Positions 1-9,653 are shown, counted from the first letter of the stretch. The stretch: 64,000 bases of DNA from Marinobacter sediminum (GCF_023657445.1 NZ_JAGTWY010000001.1:1860001-1924000), one strand, 5' to 3'. The notes: generated by a model from the sequence alone, not told the origin. Numbers and translations: made by a program.

Positions 1-429
1 CAGGATCTTGCCTTCGTGCGCGAAACACTGCGGCACAAACTTGCCGAATACAACCTGCACCCGGCGACCGCTCTCAATGTGAACAAAAGTGATGCCGGCG
101 CGATTCAGGTAGAAGGCAAGATTACTGAAGATGCGAGAACCCGGATCGAAAACGACCTGAATATCAACAAGAACTTCAAGGAAGCGTTCAGCCGCCTGAG
201 TGCCAGCGAGCCAACGTTGCACTTCATGGACAACGCACTGAAACTCAACCAGGCGTATGGGGTGAACAATCCACTGCTGGATACGCTGGTCAGTGAGAAC
301 CAGCAATTCAACGGCTTACAGGATCTGGTCCACCGATACGATACCCTGCGCCGCTCCGCTGGTACGGAGCAGATCGAAGCGGCAGGCAACACCCGGAGTT
401 ACGCGTTCAACCTTAACGCCCGGGCCTAG
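1..429 (+). CDS. C-terminal part of an unknown protein (5' end outside window)
   Basis: The reading frame is open from the first base and ends at TAG 427-429, giving about 142 residues. The GTG at 16 is internal, so the gene most likely begins before the window. The visible part is polar, probably alpha-helical, with no signal peptide, membrane segment or recognisable catalytic motif. I do not recognise the family. It converges on the YciO-like gene 3 bases downstream. Codon use resembles the neighbouring genes, so it is probably an ordinary chromosomal gene. Confidence 0.55.
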   Translation, partial: QDLAFVRETLRHKLAEYNLHPATALNVNKSDAGAIQVEGKITEDARTRIENDLNINKNFKEAFSRLSASEPTLHFMDNALKLNQAYGVNNPLLDTLVSENQQFNGLQDLVHRYDTLRRSAGTEQIEAAGNTRSYAFNLNARA

Positions 430-432
430 AAA

Positions 433-1056
433 TCACACCTCAAAGGGTGCGGGATCACCTTTACCCACCCGGGTCACTACGGGCGCTTCACCGGTAAAAT
501 CAACCACGGTGGTTGCTTCCATCCCGCAGAAACCACCATCAATGATCAGGTCCATCTCATGCTCCAGGGTATCCCGGATCTCATAAGGATCGGTCATCGG
601 CTCGGATTCTCCGGGCAGGATCAGCGTACTGCTCATGATCGGCTCACCCAGCTCACCCAGCAATGCCTGAACAATGGCGTTATCCGGTACCCGAACCCCC
701 ACGGAACGCCGCTTGGGGTGCAGTAGCCGGCGAGGCACCTCGCTGGTGGCATCAAGGATAAAGGTGTAGGGCCCAGGGGTGAAATTCTTCAGCAGCCGGT
801 ACTGAGTATTGTCCACCTTGGCATAGACTCCGATATCCGAAAGATCCCGACAGACCAGCGTGAAATTATGTTTGTCATCAAGTCGACGAATCCGCTTTAT
901 CCGGTCTGCGGCCTGTTTGTCACCCAGGTGACAACCAATGGCGTAGGCAGAGTCGGTGGGGTAAACAATGACCCCACCCTTACGCAATATATCGACAGCC
1001 TGATTGATCAGTCGCTTCTGTGGCGTTTCCGGATGGATCTGGAAAAACTGACTCAT
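433..1056 (-). CDS. YciO/Sua5/YrdC family protein (L-threonylcarbamoyladenylate synthase-like)
   Basis: The 207-residue protein has the YrdC fold, which binds ATP and threonine. TsaC/Sua5 members make threonylcarbamoyl-AMP for tRNA t6A modification; the YciO branch is related but its role is less certain. Visible signatures are GGVIVYPTDSAYAIGC near residue 25, KHNFTLVCRDL, the TPGPYTFIL segment, SVGVRVPDN and EPIMSSTLILPG. These resemble YciO more than TsaC. An upstream in-frame extension exists, but ATG 1056 is preceded by GGGAGAAGG and overlaps the bolA stop in a TAATG junction, which fixes the start and suggests translational coupling to bolA. Confidence 0.85.
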   Translation of the reverse strand: MSQFFQIHPETPQKRLINQAVDILRKGGVIVYPTDSAYAIGCHLGDKQAADRIKRIRRLDDKHNFTLVCRDLSDIGVYAKVDNTQYRLLKNFTPGPYTFILDATSEVPRRLLHPKRRSVGVRVPDNAIVQALLGELGEPIMSSTLILPGESEPMTDPYEIRDTLEHEMDLIIDGGFCGMEATTVVDFTGEAPVVTRVGKGDPAPFEV

Positions 1057-1409
1057 TAACCTTCTCCCTGGCCGGCACGGGCTGCCATTGCGGGATCCTT
1101 CTTCGATCCCCCCATGCAATTGGGCGACTCCGGCACCGACTGCCCGGTAGCCTCCCATTCTTCCGGCGAATACAGGTGCAACGCGAGTGCGTGTACCTCG
1201 CCGGCGAGTTCTTCCGCCAGCACTTTGTAGATCGACTGATGACGCTTCACTTTCATCTGCCCTTCAAAATCCGGAGAAACCAGCGTTACCTTGAAATGGG
1301 TTTCTGAATTCGGTGGCACACTGTGCTTATGGCTTTCGTTCTCCACCCGGAGGATGCGAGCATCAAAGGCAGCGTTCAACTTCGTTTCGATGGCGTTCTG
1401 GATCTGCAT
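1056..1409 (-). CDS. bolA: BolA family protein
   Basis: The 117-residue protein matches BolA closely along its length: an N-terminal helix, ENESHKHSVPPNSETHFKV at about residues 23-41, KRHQSIYKVLAEEL, and HALALHLYSPEEW. BolA proteins work with monothiol glutaredoxins in iron-sulfur handling and influence cell shape and the stationary-phase response. The conserved histidines of the cluster-binding region are present (HKHS and VHALALH). Its TAA stop overlaps the ATG of the YciO-like gene by one base, so both are translated from one transcript. The C-terminal tail after SPEEW is slightly long and polar, as in other marine gammaproteobacteria. Confidence 0.93.
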   Translation of the reverse strand: MQIQNAIETKLNAAFDARILRVENESHKHSVPPNSETHFKVTLVSPDFEGQMKVKRHQSIYKVLAEELAGEVHALALHLYSPEEWEATGQSVPESPNCMGGSKKDPAMAARAGQGEG

Positions 1410-1535
1410 AACTCAACGACTCTCCAACGTCTTGCTTTGGTTCCAGTCTACTACACAAAACGCCAGCCACCCGAACCTTGACACCAAAGAGCCAAACAGC
1501 CACATTCCCATCCCGATTCAACCGCACTTACAACC

Positions 1536-3710
1536 ATGCACCTGTACATCGCCGAAAAACCAAGTCTTGGCCGCGCCATCGCTGCCGCCTTACCCGGACC
1601 ACACCAAAAGGGCCAGGGCTGGATCCGCTGTGGCAAAGGGGAAGACGCAGCCACGGTCAGCTGGTGCATCGGCCACCTTCTGGAACCGGCCGAGCCCGCC
1701 CGTTACAACCCTGCCTGGAAGAAATGGCGGCAGGAGGATCTCCCCATGTTCCCGGAGAAATGGGAGGTCATGCCCAAGGATAGCGTGCGCCAGCAGCTCA
1801 AGGTGCTTGAGTCCCTGATCCGCCAGGCCGAAACCATCACCCATGCCGGCGACCCGGACCGCGAAGGACAGTTACTGGTAGACGAAGTCATCCGCTACTT
1901 CGGCACAAAATCCCCGGTCCGTCGCATACTGATCAACGACCTGACGCCGGCCGCTGTGGCGAAAGCCATCGGGAGCCCGAAAGATAACAGCGAATTCCGC
2001 CGGCTTTCGCACTCCGCCCTGGCCCGTCAGCGCGCCGACTGGCTCTACGGCATCAACCTTACCCGTTTCTACACCCTTAGCTATCAGCAACAGGGCGAAC
2101 AGGGCGTTTACTCTGTCGGCCGGGTACAGACACCGGTTCTGGGTCTTGTGGTGGAGCGGGACAACACCATTGAGCATTTCGAGCCAAAGCCCTATTACCG
2201 GATTGAGGCGACGTTCAGAGCTCAGGAGGAGGAAGCCGACCAGCAGGCCTTTACAGCCCGCTGGTTGCCTGATGAGCAGTTTCAGGACCACCTGGATGAA
2301 GAAAACCGACTGCTGGACCGGGCCACGGCGGAAAAAATCGCGGCTGACGTCCAGGGGCGACCGGGCAAGATCACCGAATCCCGATTTCGGGATCGCCCGG
2401 AGGCACCGCCGTTACCCTTGTCACTCTCGGCCTTGCAGATTGAAGCCGGGCGTCTGTTCCGGATGGGGGCCAAGGACGTGCTCGACACGGCGCAAAACCT
2501 TTACGAGCGCCACCAGCTTATAACCTATCCCCGCTCGGATTGCCGGTATTTGCCAGAAGGCCATTACAACCAGCGGGCACAGGTGATCCAGGCGATAGGC
2601 AGGGTCGCTCCCGATCTGGCAGAAGCCTGTGACAGATCCGATCTTGATCGCCGGACCACAGCCTGGAACGACAAACAGGTGGATGCGCACCACGCCATCA
2701 TTCCTACCAGCCGACCATCCCCCAATGGCAAGCTCAATGAGGCCGAAGAAAAGATATATGGACTGATCAGCCGTTACTACCTGATGCAGTTTGCCGCCGA
2801 TGCCATTCACCGGGAAGGTCGCCTGACCGTGCGGGTTGCGGAACACAGATTTCGCGCGACCGAAACCGCGATTCTCGAATCGGGCTGGAAAGCGCTGGAG
2901 CTGAAACTCCGTGAGGGCCGGTCAGCACCGGAGAAAGCACCCCTGCCCCGGCTGAACCAGGGCGAACCGGTATTCTGCGAAGACAACCATATTGCCGAGC
3001 GGAAGACACAACCACCACAGCACTTCACCGACGCCACCCTGTTGTCGGCGATGACCAATATTGCGCGTTTTGTAAGCGACGCTGAACTGCGCAAAACTCT
3101 CCGTGAAACCGACGGCCTGGGCACAGAAGCCACCCGCGCTGCGATCATCGACACACTGTTCAAGCGCGACTACCTGTATCGCGACAGCCGCCACATACGA
3201 GCCGGCAGCAAAGGCAAGGCGCTCATTGGCGCACTGCCCGAGTCAGTCAGTAAACCGGACCGGACGGCTGTCTGGGAAGCCACACTGGAAAGCATTCGCC
3301 GTGGTGAGGGCGATCCCCGCAAGTTCCTGGACACTCTGAAAAAGGAAATACGGGGCTTTATCCATCAGCCCCAGGGCGCGCCTTCTGTTGATGAGGCGAA
3401 TGAGCCGTCACCGGAACAGGTACACTGCCCGAAGTGTCGCGCCCCGATGACCGAGCGGGATGGCAAATTCGGGCGCTTCTTCGCCTGTACCCGCTACCCC
3501 GATTGCAACGGCACCCGTCCCATAGAAGACTCCGCACCCCGGGATGGCACTGGCCAGAAACCGGTGCCCTGCCCCCATTGCTTTTCACCGCTGGTGAGAC
3601 GAAAAGGCAAGAAAGGGTGGTTCTGGGGCTGCAGTAATTTCCCAGCCTGCCGACAAACTCTGGACGACGACAACGGAAAGCCTGCCATCCGTTTACGCAA
3701 CTCTACATAA
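1536..3710 (+). CDS. topB: DNA topoisomerase III (type IA)
   Basis: This 724-residue enzyme relaxes negative supercoils and decatenates DNA by a transient 5'-phosphotyrosine break. The TOPRIM motif starts at the N-terminus (MHLYIAEKPSLGRAIA), and the acidic AGDPDREGQLL motif lies near residue 107. The catalytic tyrosine is Y331 in LITYPRSDCRYL, close to Tyr328 of E. coli TopB. The C-terminus carries two Cys4 zinc ribbons (CPKCRAPM...C...C and CPHCFSPL...C...C, about residues 635-710), which E. coli TopB has in a reduced form. It follows bolA divergently across 126 bases. ATG 1536 begins exactly at the conserved N-terminus, although the ribosome site is weak. Confidence 0.96.
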   Translation: MHLYIAEKPSLGRAIAAALPGPHQKGQGWIRCGKGEDAATVSWCIGHLLEPAEPARYNPAWKKWRQEDLPMFPEKWEVMPKDSVRQQLKVLESLIRQAETITHAGDPDREGQLLVDEVIRYFGTKSPVRRILINDLTPAAVAKAIGSPKDNSEFRRLSHSALARQRADWLYGINLTRFYTLSYQQQGEQGVYSVGRVQTPVLGLVVERDNTIEHFEPKPYYRIEATFRAQEEEADQQAFTARWLPDEQFQDHLDEENRLLDRATAEKIAADVQGRPGKITESRFRDRPEAPPLPLSLSALQIEAGRLFRMGAKDVLDTAQNLYERHQLITYPRSDCRYLPEGHYNQRAQVIQAIGRVAPDLAEACDRSDLDRRTTAWNDKQVDAHHAIIPTSRPSPNGKLNEAEEKIYGLISRYYLMQFAADAIHREGRLTVRVAEHRFRATETAILESGWKALELKLREGRSAPEKAPLPRLNQGEPVFCEDNHIAERKTQPPQHFTDATLLSAMTNIARFVSDAELRKTLRETDGLGTEATRAAIIDTLFKRDYLYRDSRHIRAGSKGKALIGALPESVSKPDRTAVWEATLESIRRGEGDPRKFLDTLKKEIRGFIHQPQGAPSVDEANEPSPEQVHCPKCRAPMTERDGKFGRFFACTRYPDCNGTRPIEDSAPRDGTGQKPVPCPHCFSPLVRRKGKKGWFWGCSNFPACRQTLDDDNGKPAIRLRNST

Positions 3711-3824
3711 CGATACTGAATACACGCTCACATTTTGGGATAATTGGTTGATATAACTGGGTAGTCTGCCTGACCATCCGGTTATTGGCATGATCAAGAA
3801 CCACCAAACTCCGGGAGAGGCTTC

Positions 3825-4565
3825 GTGCGCATCGCTCTGCTAGAAGACGAACATGAACAGGCCCAGCACATTGTGTCGACTCTGTCCGAGCGCGGGCATC
3901 ATTGCGACAGCTTCCCCACGGGCCAGTCTTTCCTGAGTGCCGTTCTGCATCGCAGCTACGACCTGCTGATCCTCGACTGGCAGATTCCGGACATGACTGG
4001 CATTGATGTTCTGGAGAGCGTTCGCGCCCAGATCAACTGGGCAATTCCGGTTGTCTTCCTGACCCAGCGGGATAGTGAAGCGGATATAGTGCGCGCCCTG
4101 GACGCCGGCGCCGATGACTATCTGTCCAAGCCTGCCCGCACGGCAGAGCTTGTGGCACGCATTAATGCCCTTTCCCGCCGCAGTAACCCGGATACCGAGC
4201 GAGAAGTTCTCAAGTTTGGCCCTTTTGAAATCAATACCCAGCAGCGCAACATCCTGCTGCACGGTGAGGAACTGTCGCTAACCGACAAGGACTTTGACCT
4301 GACGCTCTTCCTGTTTCAGAACCAGGGCCGACTGCTTACCCGTGAAATGCTTCTTGAACGGGTTTGGGGACTCACCCGGGACATCAACACCCGCACCGTT
4401 GATACCCATATGAGCCGGCTCCGCCGTCGGCTGGGCCTGAACCCCGAGAATGGCTTCCGGATCAAAACCATTTACCAGCGCGGCTATCGACTGGAGGCCA
4501 TGAAGGCCGGGGAGCCGGAACAGACCCCTGAGGCCACCGAAACCAACCGGGCAGCGAATGCGTAA
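3825..4565 (+). CDS. OmpR/PhoB-type response regulator
   Basis: The 246-residue protein has an N-terminal receiver domain: acidic pair E7/D8, phospho-acceptor D51 in LLILDWQIPD, T80 and K102. A C-terminal winged-helix DNA-binding domain follows (about 128-228), ending with the hairpin IKTIYQRGYRLE. GTG 3825 is the start; it is preceded by CGGGAGAGG at good spacing, and no better ATG fits. The FecR/LysM gene begins inside its last codons, and a CHASE2 kinase follows, so the kinase is the obvious partner. The tail after the hairpin (about 20 residues) is low-complexity. Confidence 0.93.
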   Translation: MRIALLEDEHEQAQHIVSTLSERGHHCDSFPTGQSFLSAVLHRSYDLLILDWQIPDMTGIDVLESVRAQINWAIPVVFLTQRDSEADIVRALDAGADDYLSKPARTAELVARINALSRRSNPDTEREVLKFGPFEINTQQRNILLHGEELSLTDKDFDLTLFLFQNQGRLLTREMLLERVWGLTRDINTRTVDTHMSRLRRRLGLNPENGFRIKTIYQRGYRLEAMKAGEPEQTPEATETNRAANA

Positions 4566-6198
4566 AACGGGTTTTTGGCTCCGCATTGTTCGGGCTTTGT
4601 GTTCGCCGGTACTCTTCGCACTGGCGCTATCCGCTCATGCAGAGCTTTCGGTCACTCAGGGCTCCGCGACATCCAGATCCGATTCAGCCAATAACACCAC
4701 TCCTGAGTGGACCTACACTTTGCGTCCGGGAGAAACCTTTTCCGAAGTATCGCGAGACCTGCTGGCACCAGGATTCACGCCTGGCCGGTTGCTCCAATAT
4801 AACGACATCGAAGACAGCGGACTGGTTTCAGTGGGCGACAGCGTTCGCATCCCGCTTGCCTGGCTGAAACGCCAACCCGACCCTGCACGGGTTACGTCGA
4901 TCTCCGGAACAGTCCAGTTCATTTCCGGCACCGATGGCCGCAAGCGACCATTGACCCGCGACACCCTGATTCGTGTCGGCGATGAGATATTCTCCAGCTC
5001 TGGCACAGCAACCGTTGAGTTGGCCGATGGCTCCAAAGTGAGGATTTCGCCTCACTCCCGCCTCGCCTTCAACCGCCTTACCCAATACGGCAAATCCGGC
5101 ATGGTGGACATCCGCCTGCGCCTGAACAAGGGCGAAGTGCATACCCGGGTGAAACCGGTCATTGAGGGCGGCGCCCGATTCGAGATATCAACGCCGTCTG
5201 CGGTCGCAGCCGTGCGCGGTACCGCATTCGCCATACAAACCTCACGCAAAGGCACCAGCCTCCAGGTAACCCAGGGGATTGTTGACTTTGGTGCCCCTGG
5301 AAAAACCCGCCGCATACCCGCCGGATACAGCGCGAGCGTCTCTACCAAGAGTAACACTGGACTCAAAATCCGCCGCCTGCCTCCGGCACCGGACATGAAT
5401 CCGCTACCGACGACGCTCGAGCAGCTTCCGGCTGAATTAACCTGGACGCCGAGCCCGGCCCAGATGCATCGCCTGGATATCTTCGAAATGGAGAGCGGTC
5501 GATGGGTCGAGAGCCGGAAGATAAAAGGTAACAGCTTCGACATCAGCATGCTGGACAACGGCGACTACGAAGTCCACCTGGCGGCCCTGGATAACCGCGG
5601 AACAGCAGGCATGCCTTCTGTCATGCCATTTGAGATTGATCTTCAGGCACGAACCGCAAACCTGGTTTCACCGGTCGATGGCGGCATCGCGAACGATGAC
5701 ATGCCGGAATTCCAGTGGCGCCTGAATGGCAGCAACGAAGTTGCGCGGGTAGAAATTGCCGAGGACGACAGCTTCCGGGAACTTGTTACTACCAGCGAAT
5801 GGGCCCCTGAAACGTCCGCCCTGCCCTCAAAGCCGTTGAGTCCAGGCCAGTATTATTGGCGCGTAGTGACCGAGGCCGGCGGTAACTCGGTAGCCACCAC
5901 CGAACCACGCAAGCTGGTGGTTAATGGCAGCCTGCCGCCAGTCCGGATTATCAGTGTAAACTACGTAAACAGCCAGGTTCGGGTGTTCTGGGGGAATGTA
6001 GATACAGCCAAAGAGTACCGGCTTCAGCTTTCGGAAGAGCCCGGATTTAAAAACATTATTAAGGAAGCAACCCTGGCCGATACCACAGCGGCCTTGCGTC
6101 TTATTCCCGGAAGACGGTATTTTGTGCGGCTGAAGGCTCTTACCGAAGGCCCACTGACAAGCCGCTGGGGGCCAGGGAGGGAACTGTACCTCGAATAA
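4558..6198 (+). CDS. Exported LysM-FecR domain protein with fibronectin-like C-terminus
   Basis: The 546-residue protein has a signal peptide (about 1-28, hydrophobic core then SAHA). A LysM-like peptidoglycan-binding segment follows (YTLRPGETFSEVSRDLL, about 53-105), then a FecR domain (about 115-215) with GTVQFISG, VGDEIFSSSGTATVELADG, and ISTPSAVAAVRGTAFAI. Two or three fibronectin-like beta modules fill the rest (WTPSPAQMHRLDIF; FQWRLNGSNEVARVEIAEDD; VRVFWGNVDTAKEYRLQLSE). It probably sits in the periplasm bound to the wall. ATG 4558 overlaps the end of the upstream regulator by 8 bases, implying coupled translation. Unlike classic FecR it is not next to a sigma factor or a TonB receptor. 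It could pass a wall signal to the downstream CHASE2 kinase; that role is inferred. Confidence 0.88.
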   Translation: MRKTGFWLRIVRALCSPVLFALALSAHAELSVTQGSATSRSDSANNTTPEWTYTLRPGETFSEVSRDLLAPGFTPGRLLQYNDIEDSGLVSVGDSVRIPLAWLKRQPDPARVTSISGTVQFISGTDGRKRPLTRDTLIRVGDEIFSSSGTATVELADGSKVRISPHSRLAFNRLTQYGKSGMVDIRLRLNKGEVHTRVKPVIEGGARFEISTPSAVAAVRGTAFAIQTSRKGTSLQVTQGIVDFGAPGKTRRIPAGYSASVSTKSNTGLKIRRLPPAPDMNPLPTTLEQLPAELTWTPSPAQMHRLDIFEMESGRWVESRKIKGNSFDISMLDNGDYEVHLAALDNRGTAGMPSVMPFEIDLQARTANLVSPVDGGIANDDMPEFQWRLNGSNEVARVEIAEDDSFRELVTTSEWAPETSALPSKPLSPGQYYWRVVTEAGGNSVATTEPRKLVVNGSLPPVRIISVNYVNSQVRVFWGNVDTAKEYRLQLSEEPGFKNIIKEATLADTTAALRLIPGRRYFVRLKALTEGPLTSRWGPGRELYLE

Positions 6199-6231
6199 CC
6201 CATTGATCGACCATGACAGATAGCAGGGCTC

Positions 6232-8799
6232 ATGAACCGGGATTGGCTACCAATTAAAACGACTCCCTGGACTCTGGGCCTCACTCTGCTGGCACTCCTC
6301 CTGATCATCCAGACTTCCGCATTGCCCCGGCAGCTGGATTTCTGGCTGCTCGACGAAGCCATGACCTCATATCCGCCAGCCCCCTCTGAGGATGTTGTCC
6401 TGGTCGCCATTGACGAACTCAGCCTTGACCGACTCGGCCGATGGCCGTGGCGGCGGAATATCCACGCCGAGTTGATCACAAAGCTCAGGGAAGCAGGTGC
6501 CAAAACGATCGTTTTCGACATACTCTTCTCCGAGCCCTCCCCGGATGATCCCGAGCTCGCTGCAGCGATGAAAGCTCACGGCGATGTCATTCTCCCTGTT
6601 TACCTGTCGCCACCCACTTCAAACTACCTTTTGAGCGAACAACTCCCTGCCGCGCCGCTCGCTTCAGCAGCCTCCGGCCTGGGCCATGCCCACGTTGAGC
6701 TGGATGTCGATGGCGTTGCCCGCGGTCTTTATCTTTTTAACGGCCTCGGCAAACAACTCTGGCCCAGCCTTTCGTTGGCGGCCAACGGCGAGAAACCTCG
6801 AAATCCGGAGGTGCCCCAAGCCCCTTCCTTCGTGAATGTTCGCGACGATTATCACATCACCCCCCTCTCCGGAGGCTCCGGGGCATTGCCAACCCACTCT
6901 TACGTGCACGTACTCAACCAGCCGCCGGCGCCAGCGTTATTCAAAGGGAAAACCGTGTTTATTGGCGCGACCGCCCCGGGGTTTGGAGACATTCTGCCAA
7001 CGCCATTCTCGGGACTGAGCCGGCCGATGTCCGGCGTAGAGTTTCACGCAAACACCTTCTCGGCATACAGCCAGGACCTCCTCATCAGCCCGGCTCCAGC
7101 TTGGATGTCACCGGCACTAACCCTGCTTACCATCATTTTCATGGCACTCGTCCTGCCTCGAATGCGCCCCGCCAGAACGCTCGTCGCCTGTTTTGCAGTG
7201 GTGGCAGTCCTGCTGGGGGGTTACCTCGCAGAGTTGTTTGGAGCAAGGCTCTGGATACCAATCGCAAATGCCCTGATCGTTCCCTTTCTGGCATTCCCGA
7301 TTTCCAGCGGGCTTCGCCTCGCAATGACCAACCAGTTCCTCAACAGACAGCTGGACGACCTGGCCCGAAGTCCACAAGTGGCGCTTCCGGAGCCATCACG
7401 CAGGCATCCAACCCAATTGCTTGAACATTTCCAGGCATTGTTTCAACCCAGAGGGTGGCTTTTGCAACAGGGGCAGGACACTCTGTCCGCAAAAGACATG
7501 AGCCCTGAGGACATTCCGGAAAACCTCCAACCGGGCGATTGGCTGCACAGGAGCAACCAGAGCTGGGTCAAGGTTTTCCGGGGGGATGCCTCATACATCC
7601 TCGGTCTGATACTGCCAAACGATCTGAGCCGCGAGGCCATTCAGCGCTATCTCAGCAGACTTAAACTGGAAAGCCCCGAAACAGGCGACAAGGCAAATAA
7701 GCCCAGCGAAAACATATCGGCCCGGATAGAGAGGGTGCGGATCGCCACCGAGCGAATGAATCACATGCAGCAATTCATCCGCCGCAGTTTTGAGCGCATG
7801 CCGGACGGGGTCATCGTAACCGATGAACTGGGCGTGATCCGCTTTGCCAATGGTCATATCGAAGAGTGGTTTCAGGAGCCCATGCCCAGCCTCGGCGGCC
7901 TTCCACTCGCCCGCCTCCTCGATGGGCACGATCCAAGGGATACGCCCCCCTGGCATGAGACCGTTTCCGACACTCTGACGCTGTTACAGAGCCGAACCGT
8001 TGACCTGCGTATCCGGAGCAAGGATTTTCTGATCCACTTTGCGCCGTTTGCGCTGCCTGAAAGCAAACAGCATGGCATCATCGCCAACATTTCAGACATT
8101 TCAGAGCTGCGTGAACAACAGCGTCAGCACCGGGAAGCCATCGACTTTATTTCCCACGACGTGCGCTCTCCACTGGTATCCCAGCTAGCCCTGATCGAAC
8201 AGCTGAAACGGGACCCCAGCCATATCGAGAAGGGTCAGCTTGACCAACTGGGCCGACTGGCCCGGCGCAGTTACCATCTGGCGGAAGAATTTGTTCAGCT
8301 TGCACGTGCAGAGCAACTTACAGAGACACGGTTCTACGAGTGTGAGTTCCTGGCGATCGTAGAGAACGCCCGGGACAGCGTCAGCGAGCAGGCTGCCGAG
8401 AAGGGGATCCACCTGCGGCTCCAGGGCACCGAAGATCTATGGCTTCGAGGTAATGCAGAGCTGCTGGAACGCGCAGTAATCAACCTGTTGACCAATGCTG
8501 TCCAGTACAGCCCGCCGGACTCAACCGTCGACATTCAGGTCTTTCCAGCCGGACACCAGGCCTTCCTGACGATAGCGGATGAGGGCAGCGGCATCGACCA
8601 GGAAGAACTGCCCCACCTGTTCGACCGATATCGGCGCCAGAAAAGCAGCGAACTGGCGGGCATACACGGAACGGGGTTGGGCCTGTCTTTTGTAAAGATT
8701 GTGGTGGAGAAACATCGGGGGGAAATATCGGTTACATCAACACCGGGCGATGGCTCTGTGTTCACCCTGAAGCTTCCGATTGAAAATCACATGGCCTGA
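6232..8799 (+). CDS. CHASE2 domain sensor histidine kinase with PAS domain
   Basis: The 855-residue membrane kinase starts with a membrane helix (about 11-30). A long extracytoplasmic CHASE2 domain follows (about 40-280: DVVLVAIDELSLDRLGRWPW, KTIVFDILFSEP), then three membrane helices (about 290-365). A cytoplasmic PAS-like region is near 515-620 (MPDGVIVTDELGVIRFANG). The HisKA phospho-acceptor is H642 in DFISHDVRSPL. The ATPase domain shows the N box (ERAVINLLTNAVQYSP), IADEGSGID and GTGLGLSFVK. CHASE2 is a family-level sensor whose ligand is unknown. It lies 33 bases after the FecR/LysM gene and completes a regulator-sensor-kinase operon. Confidence 0.93.
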   Translation: MNRDWLPIKTTPWTLGLTLLALLLIIQTSALPRQLDFWLLDEAMTSYPPAPSEDVVLVAIDELSLDRLGRWPWRRNIHAELITKLREAGAKTIVFDILFSEPSPDDPELAAAMKAHGDVILPVYLSPPTSNYLLSEQLPAAPLASAASGLGHAHVELDVDGVARGLYLFNGLGKQLWPSLSLAANGEKPRNPEVPQAPSFVNVRDDYHITPLSGGSGALPTHSYVHVLNQPPAPALFKGKTVFIGATAPGFGDILPTPFSGLSRPMSGVEFHANTFSAYSQDLLISPAPAWMSPALTLLTIIFMALVLPRMRPARTLVACFAVVAVLLGGYLAELFGARLWIPIANALIVPFLAFPISSGLRLAMTNQFLNRQLDDLARSPQVALPEPSRRHPTQLLEHFQALFQPRGWLLQQGQDTLSAKDMSPEDIPENLQPGDWLHRSNQSWVKVFRGDASYILGLILPNDLSREAIQRYLSRLKLESPETGDKANKPSENISARIERVRIATERMNHMQQFIRRSFERMPDGVIVTDELGVIRFANGHIEEWFQEPMPSLGGLPLARLLDGHDPRDTPPWHETVSDTLTLLQSRTVDLRIRSKDFLIHFAPFALPESKQHGIIANISDISELREQQRQHREAIDFISHDVRSPLVSQLALIEQLKRDPSHIEKGQLDQLGRLARRSYHLAEEFVQLARAEQLTETRFYECEFLAIVENARDSVSEQAAEKGIHLRLQGTEDLWLRGNAELLERAVINLLTNAVQYSPPDSTVDIQVFPAGHQAFLTIADEGSGIDQEELPHLFDRYRRQKSSELAGIHGTGLGLSFVKIVVEKHRGEISVTSTPGDGSVFTLKLPIENHMA

Positions 8800-8833
8800 G
8801 ACTACATCGCTTCAGGCAGTTGCGGGAACCAAA

Positions 8834-9205
8834 CTACGATTGGATCGACTTGCTGACCACCTCTGACGGCGCACTTATCAAACCGTTGGTATCCTGAACC
8901 TGAATAGTGAAGTACCAGGTGCCGTTATCCAGCCCATTAACTTCATAGGACATCTCGGCTTCTGCCTGCGCGTTGACTACAATCACTTTCTCGGTCAGGT
9001 TTCCGGCATCGTGACCATAACGAATCACGTACTGGTCCAGCTCCGCCATCGGAATACTTTCACCGTTTACTCGCTTCAGTGGCGCACTCCAGCTCAACAC
9101 GGCAGAAGATCCGGAGCTGGCAGAACCACCCCCACACCCTGCGAGCAGAATTCCAAGAACAAACGCGGCTATCCATGCCTGTGACAACTTCATGACGCGC
9201 TTCAT
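8834..9205 (-). CDS. Small lipoprotein with a fibronectin type III-like domain
   Basis: The 123-residue protein has a short basic N-terminus, a hydrophobic stretch and a lipobox (LLAGC) followed by GGGSASS, so it should be lipidated. The mature part is one beta-sandwich resembling fibronectin type III: VLSWSAPLKRVNGESI, LDQYVIRYG, YEVNGLDNGTWYFTIQVQDTNG. Many marine gammaproteobacteria have such single-domain lipoproteins with unknown function. ATG 9205 is preferred because AAGAGA lies upstream and it gives a normal signal peptide; an ATG at 9235 would add 10 polar residues. It converges on the CHASE2 kinase gene. Confidence 0.75.
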   Translation of the reverse strand: MKRVMKLSQAWIAAFVLGILLAGCGGGSASSGSSAVLSWSAPLKRVNGESIPMAELDQYVIRYGHDAGNLTEKVIVVNAQAEAEMSYEVNGLDNGTWYFTIQVQDTNGLISAPSEVVSKSIQS

Positions 9206-9456
9206 ATATCTCTTGCACCATTTTTTTGACGACATTAGGAATAGTAAAAAACGGTGCAGATTATGACTGTGAAGCTTGTCGGTTCTCTAGTTACGAAATT
9301 GTCAATTTTTCGTCAGCAAGCGGTAAGAAACCGTCTTATCTCCATGTTTTAACTCAATATTTTCACTTGAGTACGCTTAGGGGCGATTACAGTTCGTAAC
9401 GGAAAGACCCTCAAAAGTAACAGTGAGAGGCAGAGAAGTTTTCTTCCAGCCAAAAC

Positions 9457-9493
9457 GAAAAAAGGCAGATCAGTAAGAAACCGATCTGCCTTT
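9457..9493 (-). terminator. Rho-independent terminator of the initiator tRNA gene
   Basis: On the minus strand an 11-base stem (AAAGGCAGATC / GATCTGCCTTT) with an 11-base loop is followed by a T-run. It begins 9 bases after the CCA end of the tRNA gene, so it ends that transcript. Confidence 0.85.
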
Positions 9494-9501
9494 CTCTTAT
9501 A

Positions 9502-9578
<77 letters not shown>

Positions 9579-9624
9579 TCAAAACTGGTTGTCTTTCAGG
9601 GCATCCCTGATCAACGTGGCGCGC

Positions 9625-9653
9625 ATGTTAAAGGCTGACGCCGGGTCTGTCAA
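9625..9653 (-). promoter_or_regulatory. Sigma-70 promoter of the initiator tRNA
   Basis: On the minus strand a perfect -35 box TTGACA (9648-9653) is separated by 17 bases from a -10 box TAACAT (9625-9630). A GC-rich discriminator (GCGCGCC) follows, typical of stringently controlled stable-RNA promoters. It lies just downstream of the thiolase stop. Confidence 0.8.
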
